The notes below the pieces were generated by a model that had not been told where the DNA came from, did no database searches, and saw only the letters and a list, made by a program, of their open reading frames with translations. Shown here one piece after another: positions 1-22,074 of a DNA stretch of 64,000 nt. The stretch's first letter is position 1. Each line of letters begins with the position of its first letter. The DNA is taken from NCBI GenBank assembly GCA_030141605.1, contig JAQGDQ010000306.1, positions 161,501 through 225,500 of the forward strand, read 5' to 3'. The stretch comes from Tubiluchus corallicola (taxonomy: Eukaryota > Priapulida > Priapulimorpha > Priapulimorphida > Tubiluchidae). Both the position numbers and the translations under genes were made by a program.

Positions 1-9404
<9,404 letters not shown>

Positions 9405-9660
9405 GCAAAATTTAGACGTTTTGTAAAATTCCTAGGCATTTCATATAACAGCTATGCATTTTGTATTTCAAGGAAAGCGTGAAATTAATGCTTTTGCTGC
9501 AGCACTTTCACATTTTACCTAGACGTTTTGTATAACAGTCGGGATCTATACAAAGAGCGTAAAGTAACTTTGGTAAAGCGTAAAATGAACTTAGTTCTTG
9601 TGTAATTTCGACTTTTCCTAGATGTTCTCCACATTACCTAGGCATTGTATAGAATGCTTA
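9405..9660. repeat. cluster of degenerate CTAGGCATT / CTAGACGTT motifs
   Basis: A short motif of the form CCTAG(G/A)C(A/G)TT followed by an AT-rich TATAACA or TAGAATG tail recurs at about 9412, 9431, 9518, 9617 and 9638. A further copy lies at 10838-10856, away from the cluster. Between copies a second phrase, AAGCGTGAAAT / GAGCGTAAAGT / AAGCGTAAAAT, also recurs. The pattern fits an old, decayed tandem or interspersed repeat with a unit near 90-100 bp. No protein is encoded. Confidence 0.5.
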
Positions 9661-11644
9661 AATCGACTTAGTCTGTGAATTAAATTAAGCAAACAGTTCC
9701 AGTAAGTAGGTGAGTAAATTGTTTTATTGGTAATAGAACATTGCCATCTCTGACAAGCCGCTTGATTAGATGCGCCACTGTCCATACCTAGGAAGCCCAC
9801 TGTCCAATAAACGCATTTCCGAATAAAGTATGTGTGGAGCATCGAAATGGAGTAACTCGTGTGGCCATTGAGATACTTGCAAAACAGATCTTTAAGAGCA
9901 AAATTCTGAATGAAACTCTGCCTGTCAAGCAGAGATCATCTGGAATTGTCGTGATATCAAAAAGCTCGAACTATTCTGTCAGCAAAAGCTTCGCTCTGTT
10001 CTAGTCATTGTCTAGTCAATCTTCATAAAAAACACTGTCAGCGCTAGAGAAGACATGTCATTAGATTAAAAAAAATAGGTTCTTCATCAAATTCTCTTCA
10101 CTGGACTCACAACTGGCAAAAGGCTCTGAGGATGTCCTTTTCGTCGCAACAAAGACTAATTGAAATTCATTCAAACAAACCGGAGTCATAGTCAAAATAT
10201 TCGAAAATCAAACCTAGCAGCATTTGTGCCTGAAATATAATCATACATAACGGACCGCTTAGAAAAAACGCGAGAAGAAAAATTTGCAAAACGGCAAGGT
10301 CATGGTTCGACGAGTTCAAATGCGCCCTCCACCAACTGTTCATCGATAAATGTTTCATTGAAAAATTGGTTTAGTGAGCCATCGGCGTCTCCTCCACAGA
10401 AGAGGAAATTCCATGCGTCACCTCCACAGAAGAGGAAATTCCTCTTATGGAATGATAACCGTGAAAGTGACACTGGAAGGAACAAATTCTCAGATGCAAG
10501 AAAAGTCCAGTGAACACGTGAACGAGTGTACTTACCATACAAACTTCCAAACACTTTGAAACATCACTTATTTCGCACATTCCCTAACTTATAAGATACA
10601 TTGTAAGAAACGCCGGCGAAATCTATATCAAAACAATTGGTTGTTTATTTATTTTTACATTAGCTAATTTACTCAATATTTTATAAAACGCCAATGAAAA
10701 CTATACCTAAAATCTACGAAAATACACATTTTGCCTAAACAAACTTTTCATTTTATTTTGTATTATATAATACACAGGAAACTGAAAAATTTATTGTAGA
10801 CGATTTGCGTGAATTGTTTCGGCACTTCATAAAAATGCCTAGGCATTCAATAGAATGCCCGGTTTCACACTTCGTCTGTAACCATTACATGTACAGATAA
10901 TATATGTACTTTGAGTAGAAGATAGTACAGGTGCATTTTCAAACGGTGGGATGTTGCGTAGCCGAAACAGCGCGTCATTAGGCTACTGTTAGTTACCCAC
11001 ATACAATGTAATGTTTTAGAGGCTGTATTATGGTCTCAAATTGAAGTCCAAAAATCCATTTCACTACGTGCGAAAGTATGAAAGAGCGACACCCTGCTGT
11101 GGCAACAACAGTGGCAATATTCAGAAGAGAGGCTTCCACTTGTTATATTTTAATTTGAATTGCTCTTGTAAGCCTACATATGCATACTGCACTGCTTATT
11201 AGTGCTTAAGTGAGTATTTGTTTCAATTACTGTAGTACATTTATATCATTCAGTTTCTTAATCTTTGAGATATAAACTCATGCAGATGTCACTGGTGAAG
11301 TTTTAATGTCACTGGTTTATCTTCGCATGAATTTGCACAAGTCAAGTGAGTCTCGAGTGCAAGTTCCTTCAAGAGAATTTCATACTTACTGCCGTTGCTG
11401 GGAAGACAGAGCATAGGCCTATAATAATAATAATGCAGTCACTTTGTTGTTAATCTGCAGTATGAATCCTTTATTGCTTTGATTTTATTCTCAATAATTC
11501 TAGTGGTTTGCACAAACTGCTGTACCTGTATACCAAAGTGAAGCGTAAAATCATCCATTTATTTTCTATATTTATAAGTTGTTGGTATGCAACAAGGTTA
11601 TTATCAAACATACACACAAGATGTCTTTACTTCTCATGAATCTG
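9661..11644. other. gene-free stretch
   Basis: No supported gene. Positions 10386-10441 contain a short direct repeat of the phrase CCTCCACAGAAGAGGAAATT (two copies about 32 bp apart). It makes a repeated peptide in the overlapping short open frames at 10300-10580, which I do not believe are genes. Position 10835 begins a 12-bp palindrome, ATGCCTAGGCAT. Confidence 0.45.
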
Positions 11645-12972
11645 TACGTCAAGTTCACCACATGTCTTTACTAAAAAAATGTCATCAAAAGTCTAAATAG
11701 CATTCTTTGCATTACTCCAAAAACTTTACGGGCGTTTTATGATTGCTTACAGGAGTATATAGCCTAGCTGACGTCAAAGGAACACAAGGTAGAGTTTTAC
11801 AGTGAATTAAGATGTATAGATGGTGATCTTTTCTCTCATAGATTATGGTAGATTCGGTCACTTCTTTTTCTAATATCCGTGCCAGTTATAGGACTAGACC
11901 TTTAAACTGATGATTTCGAGCTTGACTATTCCAGCAGTATTATCTTATATAAAGCCTAGAGACTTTTTTCTGCAGCAGCTCTAACGTAAAATATGATGAG
12001 ATTTATTTGTGCAAACGTTACAGAACTCATTTGGAATACAGCGTGACCGTATTTCGGAAACCATACAGGAAGTCCTAATGGTTTCCTGTTTGCATTTCTC
12101 ATAATACCTGTTCTCGAAGGAGAAATCGATCAACAGTTATGATAACAAGATTGATCAACATAGATAAACCTGCAAAAGTATAATATGCCTGGAAATGAGC
12201 GTACTCACTATGTCTGCATAGTCAGCTCGGTATTACTTTCTACTGTTACAAACAACTCTAATTATTTTTTCAAATCCAATTGAACCAGATTCAAGTGTAA
12301 CCCATTCTCTTCCAACATTAACGTTTTGTTTTAGCTGATCATGTTGTTAAATATAGGTGCCGCAACCATCTATGCCTACGTCGTTAGACATGGGATGTTC
12401 TTCTTCTCTTCCTTTTCTTCCTCTTATTCTTCTTGATCAGCGTTAGCTTGCCTTGTTTAAGTCCAGCAGCTTAGTATAATTACCTAATACTCCTAATGCC
12501 ACACGTGTATTTACTTTACTAGCGCAGCTTCTTTTTGTTGGTAAACATAAACATTCCCCAAAATGTACCTGTTCCGTAGTTCAGTTTTGTTCATTTAATT
12601 TTTACGTTAAACTAAAGTTGAGTTGACGAAGTAATAATAACGGAAAATCTCTTTTCTGCGGCGGTTTTCACTAACCATGCATATAACTAGAAATTGCGTG
12701 TACATCAGTACACGTCCAACAACATCGTTCTTCAACAGCTTAGTACTAAATTAGCTGCAGTAGATGTTAAAGATGCGTGCCATACGACAACATATCCAGA
12801 AAACTGACTCATAAAGTCATGCAAAAGCGGTTTCAAGTTCCATTGCAAAACAATAGCATGTTACAGATTACAAAGGACTTTTCCTGATAAAAATCGGAAA
12901 TATTCCAATAAAACTGAAATGCCCACGCAAAATTCCTTTCAATTTGTAAACAAATTAAAAATACTTGACGTT
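11645..12972 (+). repeat. direct copy of 16020-17347 (1328 bp)
   Basis: This block matches 16020-17347 at a constant offset of 4375 bases, with no indel and no mismatch in the stretches I compared. The copies diverge exactly at 12972/17347, where the sequence here switches to the reverse complement of 19284. It contains no gene. It is probably a redundant contig end rather than a genomic duplication; see the findings. Confidence 0.93.
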
Positions 12973-15919
12973 GTCGTTGTCATTATTTTTGTTATGGTTA
13001 CTTTTGGTGGTACTATTATACTTTTTGCTTATTGAGCCACAGAATAGAGAAACAAAAAACTATACAGGAGAGTTGAAAAACGAACATACTACTGCACCAC
13101 ACAAAACGAAGTAGAAACATCATCTACGTGGTAAAATGGTTCAAGCACATATGCAGTATTGATTTGTTTTTTGGATACCAATCAACAAATAATTTCCATC
13201 CTAAAAATATTTTTATTGCTATCTTCATGCGGTGCAGCCAAAATCATTCCATGTTGCTAATACTGTAGTGATTCAAGTTTACCACTGATGGCTTTGATAA
13301 ATTTCTTTCTATTAAACGTATCTTGATGCTTCCAAACATGTCCAAGAACCAGATCAAACAAAAGAGTTTTAATGACAGAAAACCATAGATTACAATACTT
13401 CAACTGTGAATGACTAACTTATTCTAGATATAATAAAAATAATTTGTGCGCACTTTTAACTACGCATTAGTTTACTAATCTCATTTTTCTATTTAGCCTG
13501 CAAATTAGTGCAATGCATTAATTATAATGTTAATAACTGTTTTCTTTCTCTGTACGTCTGCTTTTCTTTCACCTAATTACTATCCGTTCTGAACAAATTA
13601 TCCCTCTTATATATAAAAATAGCTTTAAATGCATTGTTGACATTCTGCTGTTGAACTAATTGGATTTTCATTCCTTCAGGCTGTAGAATTGAACATTACC
13701 AAAATTAACGAAATGAAACTATACGACGCCTTAATGCTTTAACAATTCACGAATTGCCATGAAATTAAATTTTATTGGTTTAGAACATTCTCTGTTTCCT
13801 TTAACAACCTTTTACTGGAAAGAGTGATAGAGAATTTTATATTACAAAAAGTGGGAAAATTTAGAAACAATATGGCAGCCGAAATAATTTTACAAGATGC
13901 CTTCGGCTTTGTAACGTCAGATCATCCCATTTACCGTTGCCGTATAAACGGAATGTATGTGTAATTAATTGTGTGTAGCGTCTTAAAAGATGTATTAGAA
14001 TTATCCTTCTTAAAGATTTTCTTAGAGTTTTCCCGAAAGTCCACGGCTGCATTTATTTTTTTAGCTGGGCTACGGGAGTGGAGGTCGAATATGTAAACAG
14101 TCGTTTAGACTGGTAATGAAATAATAAACACTATCGACAAATACATTCAACCAGAACTTTTTCGAATTGCAAAAACAAATAGCGCATGGCACAGCAGTTT
14201 GTGTCTAGATATAGTATGTTCCTGTGTATCGTGATAAAAAAATTATAGGTTTTAAAAACTCCTTAAGAAAACACACGCTCAATATAAACTTAACTGGCAA
14301 TTATACTGGTGAAAGTTTCGTTTCACTACACACTTGGTACTATTGATGTAATACCCAGTATTGTCAATTAATTATTTTTAATTATACTCATGTTCGCATA
14401 AAGACCGTCAATATAACTGACAATTACAAATAATTATAACTGTCAATACCAGTTATAACAACATTGGCCGCTGGTATGTATACTAGGTTAGGGTGTTCAA
14501 GTGTTCATAATGAGTCGCTTTTTTCTTCCATTGTTTCATTTTGTCTTCTTTGTATCTACAGTATACGAAGGTCGCTTAATTCGCCCTTGGACTGTTTTTA
14601 ATTAATCTTCGTCATTTTTGCTGGGTAGATTAATGAGTTCATCTGAGTCAAGTTAAGTTTATGGAAGTTGAAATGCATCTGATGCTTTTGATTCTGATTG
14701 ATGAGCTCAAATCGGTTTTAATTTTAAACATATACACGTCATTACTGTTTCCTAATTCAAAAGTAGTCTCTTTGCTAACTAGTTAAAGATCCAATTACGT
14801 GAATGGTGATGTTTGAAGAAGCGTTTTCAGCGAACAGGTGAAGAGTAATGACTGTCATTACAAAATCCCACCAAGGTAGTCTACTTTTTTGTTGTAAATA
14901 ATCGATAACGTCAAGTATTTTTAATTTGTTTACAAATTGAAAGGAATTTTGCGTGGGCATTTCAGTTTTATTGGAATATTTCCGATTTTTATCAGGAAAA
15001 GTCCTTTGTAATCTGTAACATGCTATTGTTTTGCAATGGAACTTGAAACCGCTTTTGCATGACTTTATGAGTCAGTTTTCTGGATATGTTGTCGTATGGC
15101 ACGCATCTTTAACATCTACTGCAGCTAATTTAGTACTAAGCTGTTGAAGAACGATGTTGTTGGACGTGTACTGATGTACACGCAATTTCTAGTTATATGC
15201 ATGGTTAGTGAAAACCGCCGCAGAAAAGAGATTTTCCGTTATTATTACTTCGTCAACTCAACTTTAGTTTAACGTAAAAATTAAATGAACAAAACTGAAC
15301 TACGGAACAGGTACATTTTGGGGAATGTTTATGTTTACCAACAAAAAGAAGCTGCGCTAGTAAAGTAAATACACGTGTGGCATTAGGAGTATTAGGTAAT
15401 TATACTAAGCTGCTGGACTTAAACAAGGCAAGCTAACGCTGATCAAGAAGAATAAGAGGAAGAAAAGGAAGAGAAGAAGAACATCCCATGTCTAACGACG
15501 TAGGCATAGATGGTTGCGGCACCTATATTTAACAACATGATCAGCTAAAACAAAACGTTAATGTTGGAAGAGAATGGGTTACACTTGAATCTGGTTCAAT
15601 TGGATTTGAAAAAATAATTAGAGTTGTTTGTAACAGTAGAAAGTAATACCGAGCTGACTATGCAGACATAGTGAGTACGCTCATTTCCAGGCATATTATA
15701 CTTTTGCAGGTTTATCTATGTTGATCAATCTTGTTATCATAACTGTTGATCGATTTCTCCTTCGAGAACAGGTATTATGAGAAATGCAAACAGGAAACCA
15801 TTAGGACTTCCTGTATGGTTTCCGAAATACGGTCACGCTGTATTCCAAATGAGTTCTGTAACGTTTGCACAAATAAATCTCATCATATTTTACGTTAGAG
15901 CTGCTGCAGAAAAAAGTCT
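12970..15919 (-). repeat. inverted copy of 16335-19284 (2950 bp)
   Basis: Every position x here corresponds to the complement of position 32254 minus x. For example, the open frames 14775-14960 and 13861-14052 reappear on the other strand at 17294-17479 and 18202-18393 with identical translations. No indel is visible over 2950 bases. The block stops at the run of N. At its left junction it shares the three bases GTT with the direct copy. No gene is present. Confidence 0.94.
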
Positions 15920-16019
15920 NNNNNNNNNNNNNNNNNNNNNNNNNNNNNNNNNNNNNNNNNNNNNNNNNNNNNNNNNNNNNNNNNNNNNNNNNNNNNNNNN
16001 NNNNNNNNNNNNNNNNNNN
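15920..16019. other. assembly gap of exactly 100 N
   Basis: A run of exactly 100 unknown bases, the conventional placeholder for a scaffold join of unknown size. The sequence to its left is the inverted copy of the sequence starting 315 bases to its right. An open frame spanning the Ns (15777-16049) is meaningless. Confidence 0.99.
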
Positions 16020-19000
16020 TACGTCAAGTTCACCACATGTCTTTACTAAAAAAATGTCATCAAAAGTCTAAATAGCATTCTTTGCATTACTCCAAAAACT
16101 TTACGGGCGTTTTATGATTGCTTACAGGAGTATATAGCCTAGCTGACGTCAAAGGAACACAAGGTAGAGTTTTACAGTGAATTAAGATGTATAGATGGTG
16201 ATCTTTTCTCTCATAGATTATGGTAGATTCGGTCACTTCTTTTTCTAATATCCGTGCCAGTTATAGGACTAGACCTTTAAACTGATGATTTCGAGCTTGA
16301 CTATTCCAGCAGTATTATCTTATATAAAGCCTAGAGACTTTTTTCTGCAGCAGCTCTAACGTAAAATATGATGAGATTTATTTGTGCAAACGTTACAGAA
16401 CTCATTTGGAATACAGCGTGACCGTATTTCGGAAACCATACAGGAAGTCCTAATGGTTTCCTGTTTGCATTTCTCATAATACCTGTTCTCGAAGGAGAAA
16501 TCGATCAACAGTTATGATAACAAGATTGATCAACATAGATAAACCTGCAAAAGTATAATATGCCTGGAAATGAGCGTACTCACTATGTCTGCATAGTCAG
16601 CTCGGTATTACTTTCTACTGTTACAAACAACTCTAATTATTTTTTCAAATCCAATTGAACCAGATTCAAGTGTAACCCATTCTCTTCCAACATTAACGTT
16701 TTGTTTTAGCTGATCATGTTGTTAAATATAGGTGCCGCAACCATCTATGCCTACGTCGTTAGACATGGGATGTTCTTCTTCTCTTCCTTTTCTTCCTCTT
16801 ATTCTTCTTGATCAGCGTTAGCTTGCCTTGTTTAAGTCCAGCAGCTTAGTATAATTACCTAATACTCCTAATGCCACACGTGTATTTACTTTACTAGCGC
16901 AGCTTCTTTTTGTTGGTAAACATAAACATTCCCCAAAATGTACCTGTTCCGTAGTTCAGTTTTGTTCATTTAATTTTTACGTTAAACTAAAGTTGAGTTG
17001 ACGAAGTAATAATAACGGAAAATCTCTTTTCTGCGGCGGTTTTCACTAACCATGCATATAACTAGAAATTGCGTGTACATCAGTACACGTCCAACAACAT
17101 CGTTCTTCAACAGCTTAGTACTAAATTAGCTGCAGTAGATGTTAAAGATGCGTGCCATACGACAACATATCCAGAAAACTGACTCATAAAGTCATGCAAA
17201 AGCGGTTTCAAGTTCCATTGCAAAACAATAGCATGTTACAGATTACAAAGGACTTTTCCTGATAAAAATCGGAAATATTCCAATAAAACTGAAATGCCCA
17301 CGCAAAATTCCTTTCAATTTGTAAACAAATTAAAAATACTTGACGTTATCGATTATTTACAACAAAAAAGTAGACTACCTTGGTGGGATTTTGTAATGAC
17401 AGTCATTACTCTTCACCTGTTCGCTGAAAACGCTTCTTCAAACATCACCATTCACGTAATTGGATCTTTAACTAGTTAGCAAAGAGACTACTTTTGAATT
17501 AGGAAACAGTAATGACGTGTATATGTTTAAAATTAAAACCGATTTGAGCTCATCAATCAGAATCAAAAGCATCAGATGCATTTCAACTTCCATAAACTTA
17601 ACTTGACTCAGATGAACTCATTAATCTACCCAGCAAAAATGACGAAGATTAATTAAAAACAGTCCAAGGGCGAATTAAGCGACCTTCGTATACTGTAGAT
17701 ACAAAGAAGACAAAATGAAACAATGGAAGAAAAAAGCGACTCATTATGAACACTTGAACACCCTAACCTAGTATACATACCAGCGGCCAATGTTGTTATA
17801 ACTGGTATTGACAGTTATAATTATTTGTAATTGTCAGTTATATTGACGGTCTTTATGCGAACATGAGTATAATTAAAAATAATTAATTGACAATACTGGG
17901 TATTACATCAATAGTACCAAGTGTGTAGTGAAACGAAACTTTCACCAGTATAATTGCCAGTTAAGTTTATATTGAGCGTGTGTTTTCTTAAGGAGTTTTT
18001 AAAACCTATAATTTTTTTATCACGATACACAGGAACATACTATATCTAGACACAAACTGCTGTGCCATGCGCTATTTGTTTTTGCAATTCGAAAAAGTTC
18101 TGGTTGAATGTATTTGTCGATAGTGTTTATTATTTCATTACCAGTCTAAACGACTGTTTACATATTCGACCTCCACTCCCGTAGCCCAGCTAAAAAAATA
18201 AATGCAGCCGTGGACTTTCGGGAAAACTCTAAGAAAATCTTTAAGAAGGATAATTCTAATACATCTTTTAAGACGCTACACACAATTAATTACACATACA
18301 TTCCGTTTATACGGCAACGGTAAATGGGATGATCTGACGTTACAAAGCCGAAGGCATCTTGTAAAATTATTTCGGCTGCCATATTGTTTCTAAATTTTCC
18401 CACTTTTTGTAATATAAAATTCTCTATCACTCTTTCCAGTAAAAGGTTGTTAAAGGAAACAGAGAATGTTCTAAACCAATAAAATTTAATTTCATGGCAA
18501 TTCGTGAATTGTTAAAGCATTAAGGCGTCGTATAGTTTCATTTCGTTAATTTTGGTAATGTTCAATTCTACAGCCTGAAGGAATGAAAATCCAATTAGTT
18601 CAACAGCAGAATGTCAACAATGCATTTAAAGCTATTTTTATATATAAGAGGGATAATTTGTTCAGAACGGATAGTAATTAGGTGAAAGAAAAGCAGACGT
18701 ACAGAGAAAGAAAACAGTTATTAACATTATAATTAATGCATTGCACTAATTTGCAGGCTAAATAGAAAAATGAGATTAGTAAACTAATGCGTAGTTAAAA
18801 GTGCGCACAAATTATTTTTATTATATCTAGAATAAGTTAGTCATTCACAGTTGAAGTATTGTAATCTATGGTTTTCTGTCATTAAAACTCTTTTGTTTGA
18901 TCTGGTTCTTGGACATGTTTGGAAGCATCAAGATACGTTTAATAGAAAGAAATTTATCAAAGCCATCAGTGGTAAACTTGAATCACTACAGTATTAGCAA

Positions 19001-19284
19001 CATGGAATGATTTTGGCTGCACCGCATGAAGATAGCAATAAAAATATTTTTAGGATGGAAATTATTTGTTGATTGGTATCCAAAAAACAAATCAATACTG
19101 CATATGTGCTTGAACCATTTTACCACGTAGATGATGTTTCTACTTCGTTTTGTGTGGTGCAGTAGTATGTTCGTTTTTCAACTCTCCTGTATAGTTTTTT
19201 GTTTCTCTATTCTGTGGCTCAATAAGCAAAAAGTATAATAGTACCACCAAAAGTAACCATAACAAAAATAATGACAACGACAAC
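16020..19284. other. gene-free stretch duplicated at 11645-15919
   Basis: This is the contiguous, probably correct version of the duplicated sequence. It has no recognisable gene. Positions 17799-17912 carry an imperfect inverted repeat (GTATTGACAGTTATAATTAT opposite a CAATACTGGGTATTAC-containing arm); its mirror copy is at 14342-14455. Short open frames at 17294 and 18202 have no recognisable family. Confidence 0.6.
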
Positions 19285-19343
19285 AACAACAACAGCTGCA
19301 ATAGCATCAACTGTAGTAGAGCAGCAGCAGTAGTAGTAGTTAT
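19271..19343. repeat. compound CAA/CAG/TAG trinucleotide repeat
   Basis: Imperfect triplets run from CAA through CAG to TAG. The start of this tract coincides with the point (19284) where the inverted copy ends, so a simple repeat sits at the rearrangement or chimera junction. Confidence 0.8.
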
Positions 19344-19523
19344 AACATTTGGTGAAGATCGTGGAAAATATCCTCATAAAAAGCTTAATTTTTTATTTAT
19401 ATGACAATTACAGCCGCAGCCGCAGCAGTGGATATTCTATAAAGAATGAGTATCAACTATGCAAACTAGAGGAACTTTCAAATTTTTATTATAAAATAGT
19501 AGTAGTGGGGAGGGCAAAAACAG

Positions 19524-19524
19524 C

Positions 19525-19555
<31 letters not shown>

Positions 19556-19573
19556 TGTTGCTGTTGTTGTTAT
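19524..19573. repeat. (GTT)n microsatellite
   Basis: About 50 bases of nearly pure GTT/TTG repeat, which gives a Val run in one frame and a Cys run in another. It is not a gene. Together with 19271-19343 and the CTG/GCC-rich tract at about 19980-20070, it makes this a triplet-rich patch. Confidence 0.85.
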
Positions 19574-22060
19574 TTAAAGTTATAAAGGACATATTTTAAA
19601 ATGCAAAAACTGCCATTTCTTTACGATGGTACAGCCTTGAAACAACACAATTCTGCACTACAAACTGTGTAATCAGTCAGGTGATTGTAGCATGGGTCAC
19701 ATTACTTTTTTTCTTTTTTTGAGAAAACAGCCGTAGGAAATCAACGTCACAAGAGTGAACTATCTATTGAAATCCATTATAATTTGCTCAAACTGTAACG
19801 TCGGTTAGTAAATGGAAATCAATAGCGCCCACCGTATAATTCAATTTAACAAAGTTGAAATTGTGTCCCTCTTCAGTTTTGTGTCTAAATTTTAGTTGTT
19901 TTTAGTTAACATTATTGGTTTTTTCAGCTTCTCATTTGGGCTGTCGTTATTTCTGTTTTTCATTTTACACAAAATAGCAACTGCATCTGCTGCCAGATAG
20001 CTTCTGCTATAGATGTCACTGCTGCCGCTGTCGCTATTGTGGCCGCTCTTGCACCTGCAGCTGCCGCCATTCTCAACCGAAACAGTCATCTTTTCTTTAC
20101 ACAATAATTACACAATTATTGTCTTATTATCTTAAAAACGATGTAGGATATTTAAATGTTTTCAGTCAAAATAACACCAAGCCGGTCATGTCACGCATCC
20201 TAGTTATTTTTTGCTGCAATGAAATCGAACGTATGGCAAGATAAAACAGCAACCAATTAAGCGGCCTGAGTTTTTTAAATTGTCTTCTTCCCAAGGAATT
20301 GAACTCCGACCATACAGACGTTACATACCGTTTATTTCGTAGCACTTGGCCGTAGTTAATTAATATATGTTAAAGAATTCACAACTGCGCATGTACAAAA
20401 CGACGAGAATGTATACAAATGTTTTAAGTGAAAAGATAGGATAAAACAGTCAGTAAGTATTTTTGTGACCCAAAGACAGGAAGAAAGTCTGTTTAATGTT
20501 GTTCTAGTTTGGTTCGCTGGTGTGCGAATCGGTAATGCTAAACATTAAAGTCAGCTAAAAACAAACCTATTCATTTGGAAAATGTTGAAACTGTTTGCAG
20601 AAAATGAGCACATCTTGGATTTTCCACATGCCGTTGAATTGCAGTGTAAGCCTCGGGTTAATTTTTACATTTTAAATGGCTGAAGAAGTTGTTGTTCATT
20701 CGTTTTTTAGAGCATTCGCTTATTATTTCGATCGTTCATTCAATACTTGTTTGCCTTCGATTATTTGTTCATGAACTTAATTTATTAATTTTATATAAAG
20801 TATATCTTACTGTTAGTTATATCAAAAGTACACGCTTCCAGAGGCCTCATCAGTGATGTTTTTGCCCATTCGTAGATCTCAATAATCCGTGCATCTGTTA
20901 ATTGTGGCGAATTAATATCAGAAATAAGAATATGAAACGATACATAACCTTATTCACGTCTGATATTGCATTTTATGGCAAGCTATAACATAGGCGAAAA
21001 CGCAAACGTATGTGGTGGTTCTCACAAGGGCTTCGTAACAGAGCTTGATGAAATAAAGCACTTGTAATAATTATATATTATAGTCACAGCCATATTTATG
21101 AATCATGATACAATATCTGCTGTTACCGTCATCGTCACAAAATAGCGACCACCTGACGCACAAAAGTCAAAGTTAGAAATGATAGACCAATTTTAAAAAC
21201 ATTGGTAATGATAAGAATTTGTAAGTTAATAAGCCCTAGGGGAGTTCAGGACCAGGATTTTTTCACGTAATCAATTTAAGTAATTGAAAACTTTGTATAG
21301 AATAAATAGAATGTGTTTCAGCAACTACTGATAGTCTTATGTTAACAAGTTTACAAGCGCATAAATTTAGTAACGTGTGACTAAATGGTTTAAATCAGGA
21401 ACAAGGAATATTTTCATTATCAGCATATCAACAGATAAACAAACTGAAGAATTCAAAATCGCACGAAATTGGGAAAAGTAACAAAACTGCTATAATTAAG
21501 TGGAAAAATACCTTATACTGAATGTTCCTCAGAGGTAGAAGCATGAACCTATTACTATTGTAAGTTTTACTGCGTGATATTATATAGAAAACGTTAGCTC
21601 ATTTGGTAAATATCTAAAGTTTTGTTCCTACGATTTGGTAGCAACACTAACTGTTTAAGTAGAAGACGCTAGTTTGTTTGCCTATATTTTACCATTTGGA
21701 TAGCTGTACTAGTAATTGATAAGATGATAATTGTACTGATATATTTGCTTCGAAATGTATTAGTACATTCGTCGCCAAAATCATCGTCATATAAACTTAT
21801 TAAATTTTGCCGTTGTAACTTTTTTGAAGTTTTTTACCCATTTTCCCAACAAGTTGAAAAATAGGTTTGCATTCTTTAACTTAACCGCCCTCTCCCGTTC
21901 CGCGTTTTTATGATTTAACCTGTTTATCATTCCATTTCTAAAGCTTATAAAGTTAAGCTACTTCGCCAAACATAATCGGGATGATATTTGGCGAGATTAT
22001 TTTCTTCTTTGTATTAACTATTGCTTTGTGGAAAGTTAATCTAAACAATATGTAATTATT
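19574..22060. other. intergenic region, likely 5' region of the LRR gene
   Basis: No coding exon was recognised. Because a strong splice acceptor abuts the LRR start codon at 22075, an untranslated first exon and the promoter of that gene should lie somewhere upstream, probably within this interval. I could not pinpoint it. Confidence 0.4.
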
Positions 22061-22074
22061 GACTTTTATTCCAG
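22061..22074 (+). other. splice acceptor immediately before the LRR start codon
   Basis: The pyrimidine-rich GACTTTTATTCCAG ends in AG at 22073-22074, and the ATGATG start follows with no spacer. This is a good acceptor consensus. It suggests that the 5' untranslated leader sits on a separate upstream exon and the coding exon begins exactly at the initiator Met. The hydrophobic signal peptide after this Met argues against a coding extension upstream. Confidence 0.6.

Noticed and set aside
15777-16049. Open frame running across the N gap
   Set aside because: More than a third of it is unknown bases, and it lies in the probable chimeric segment.
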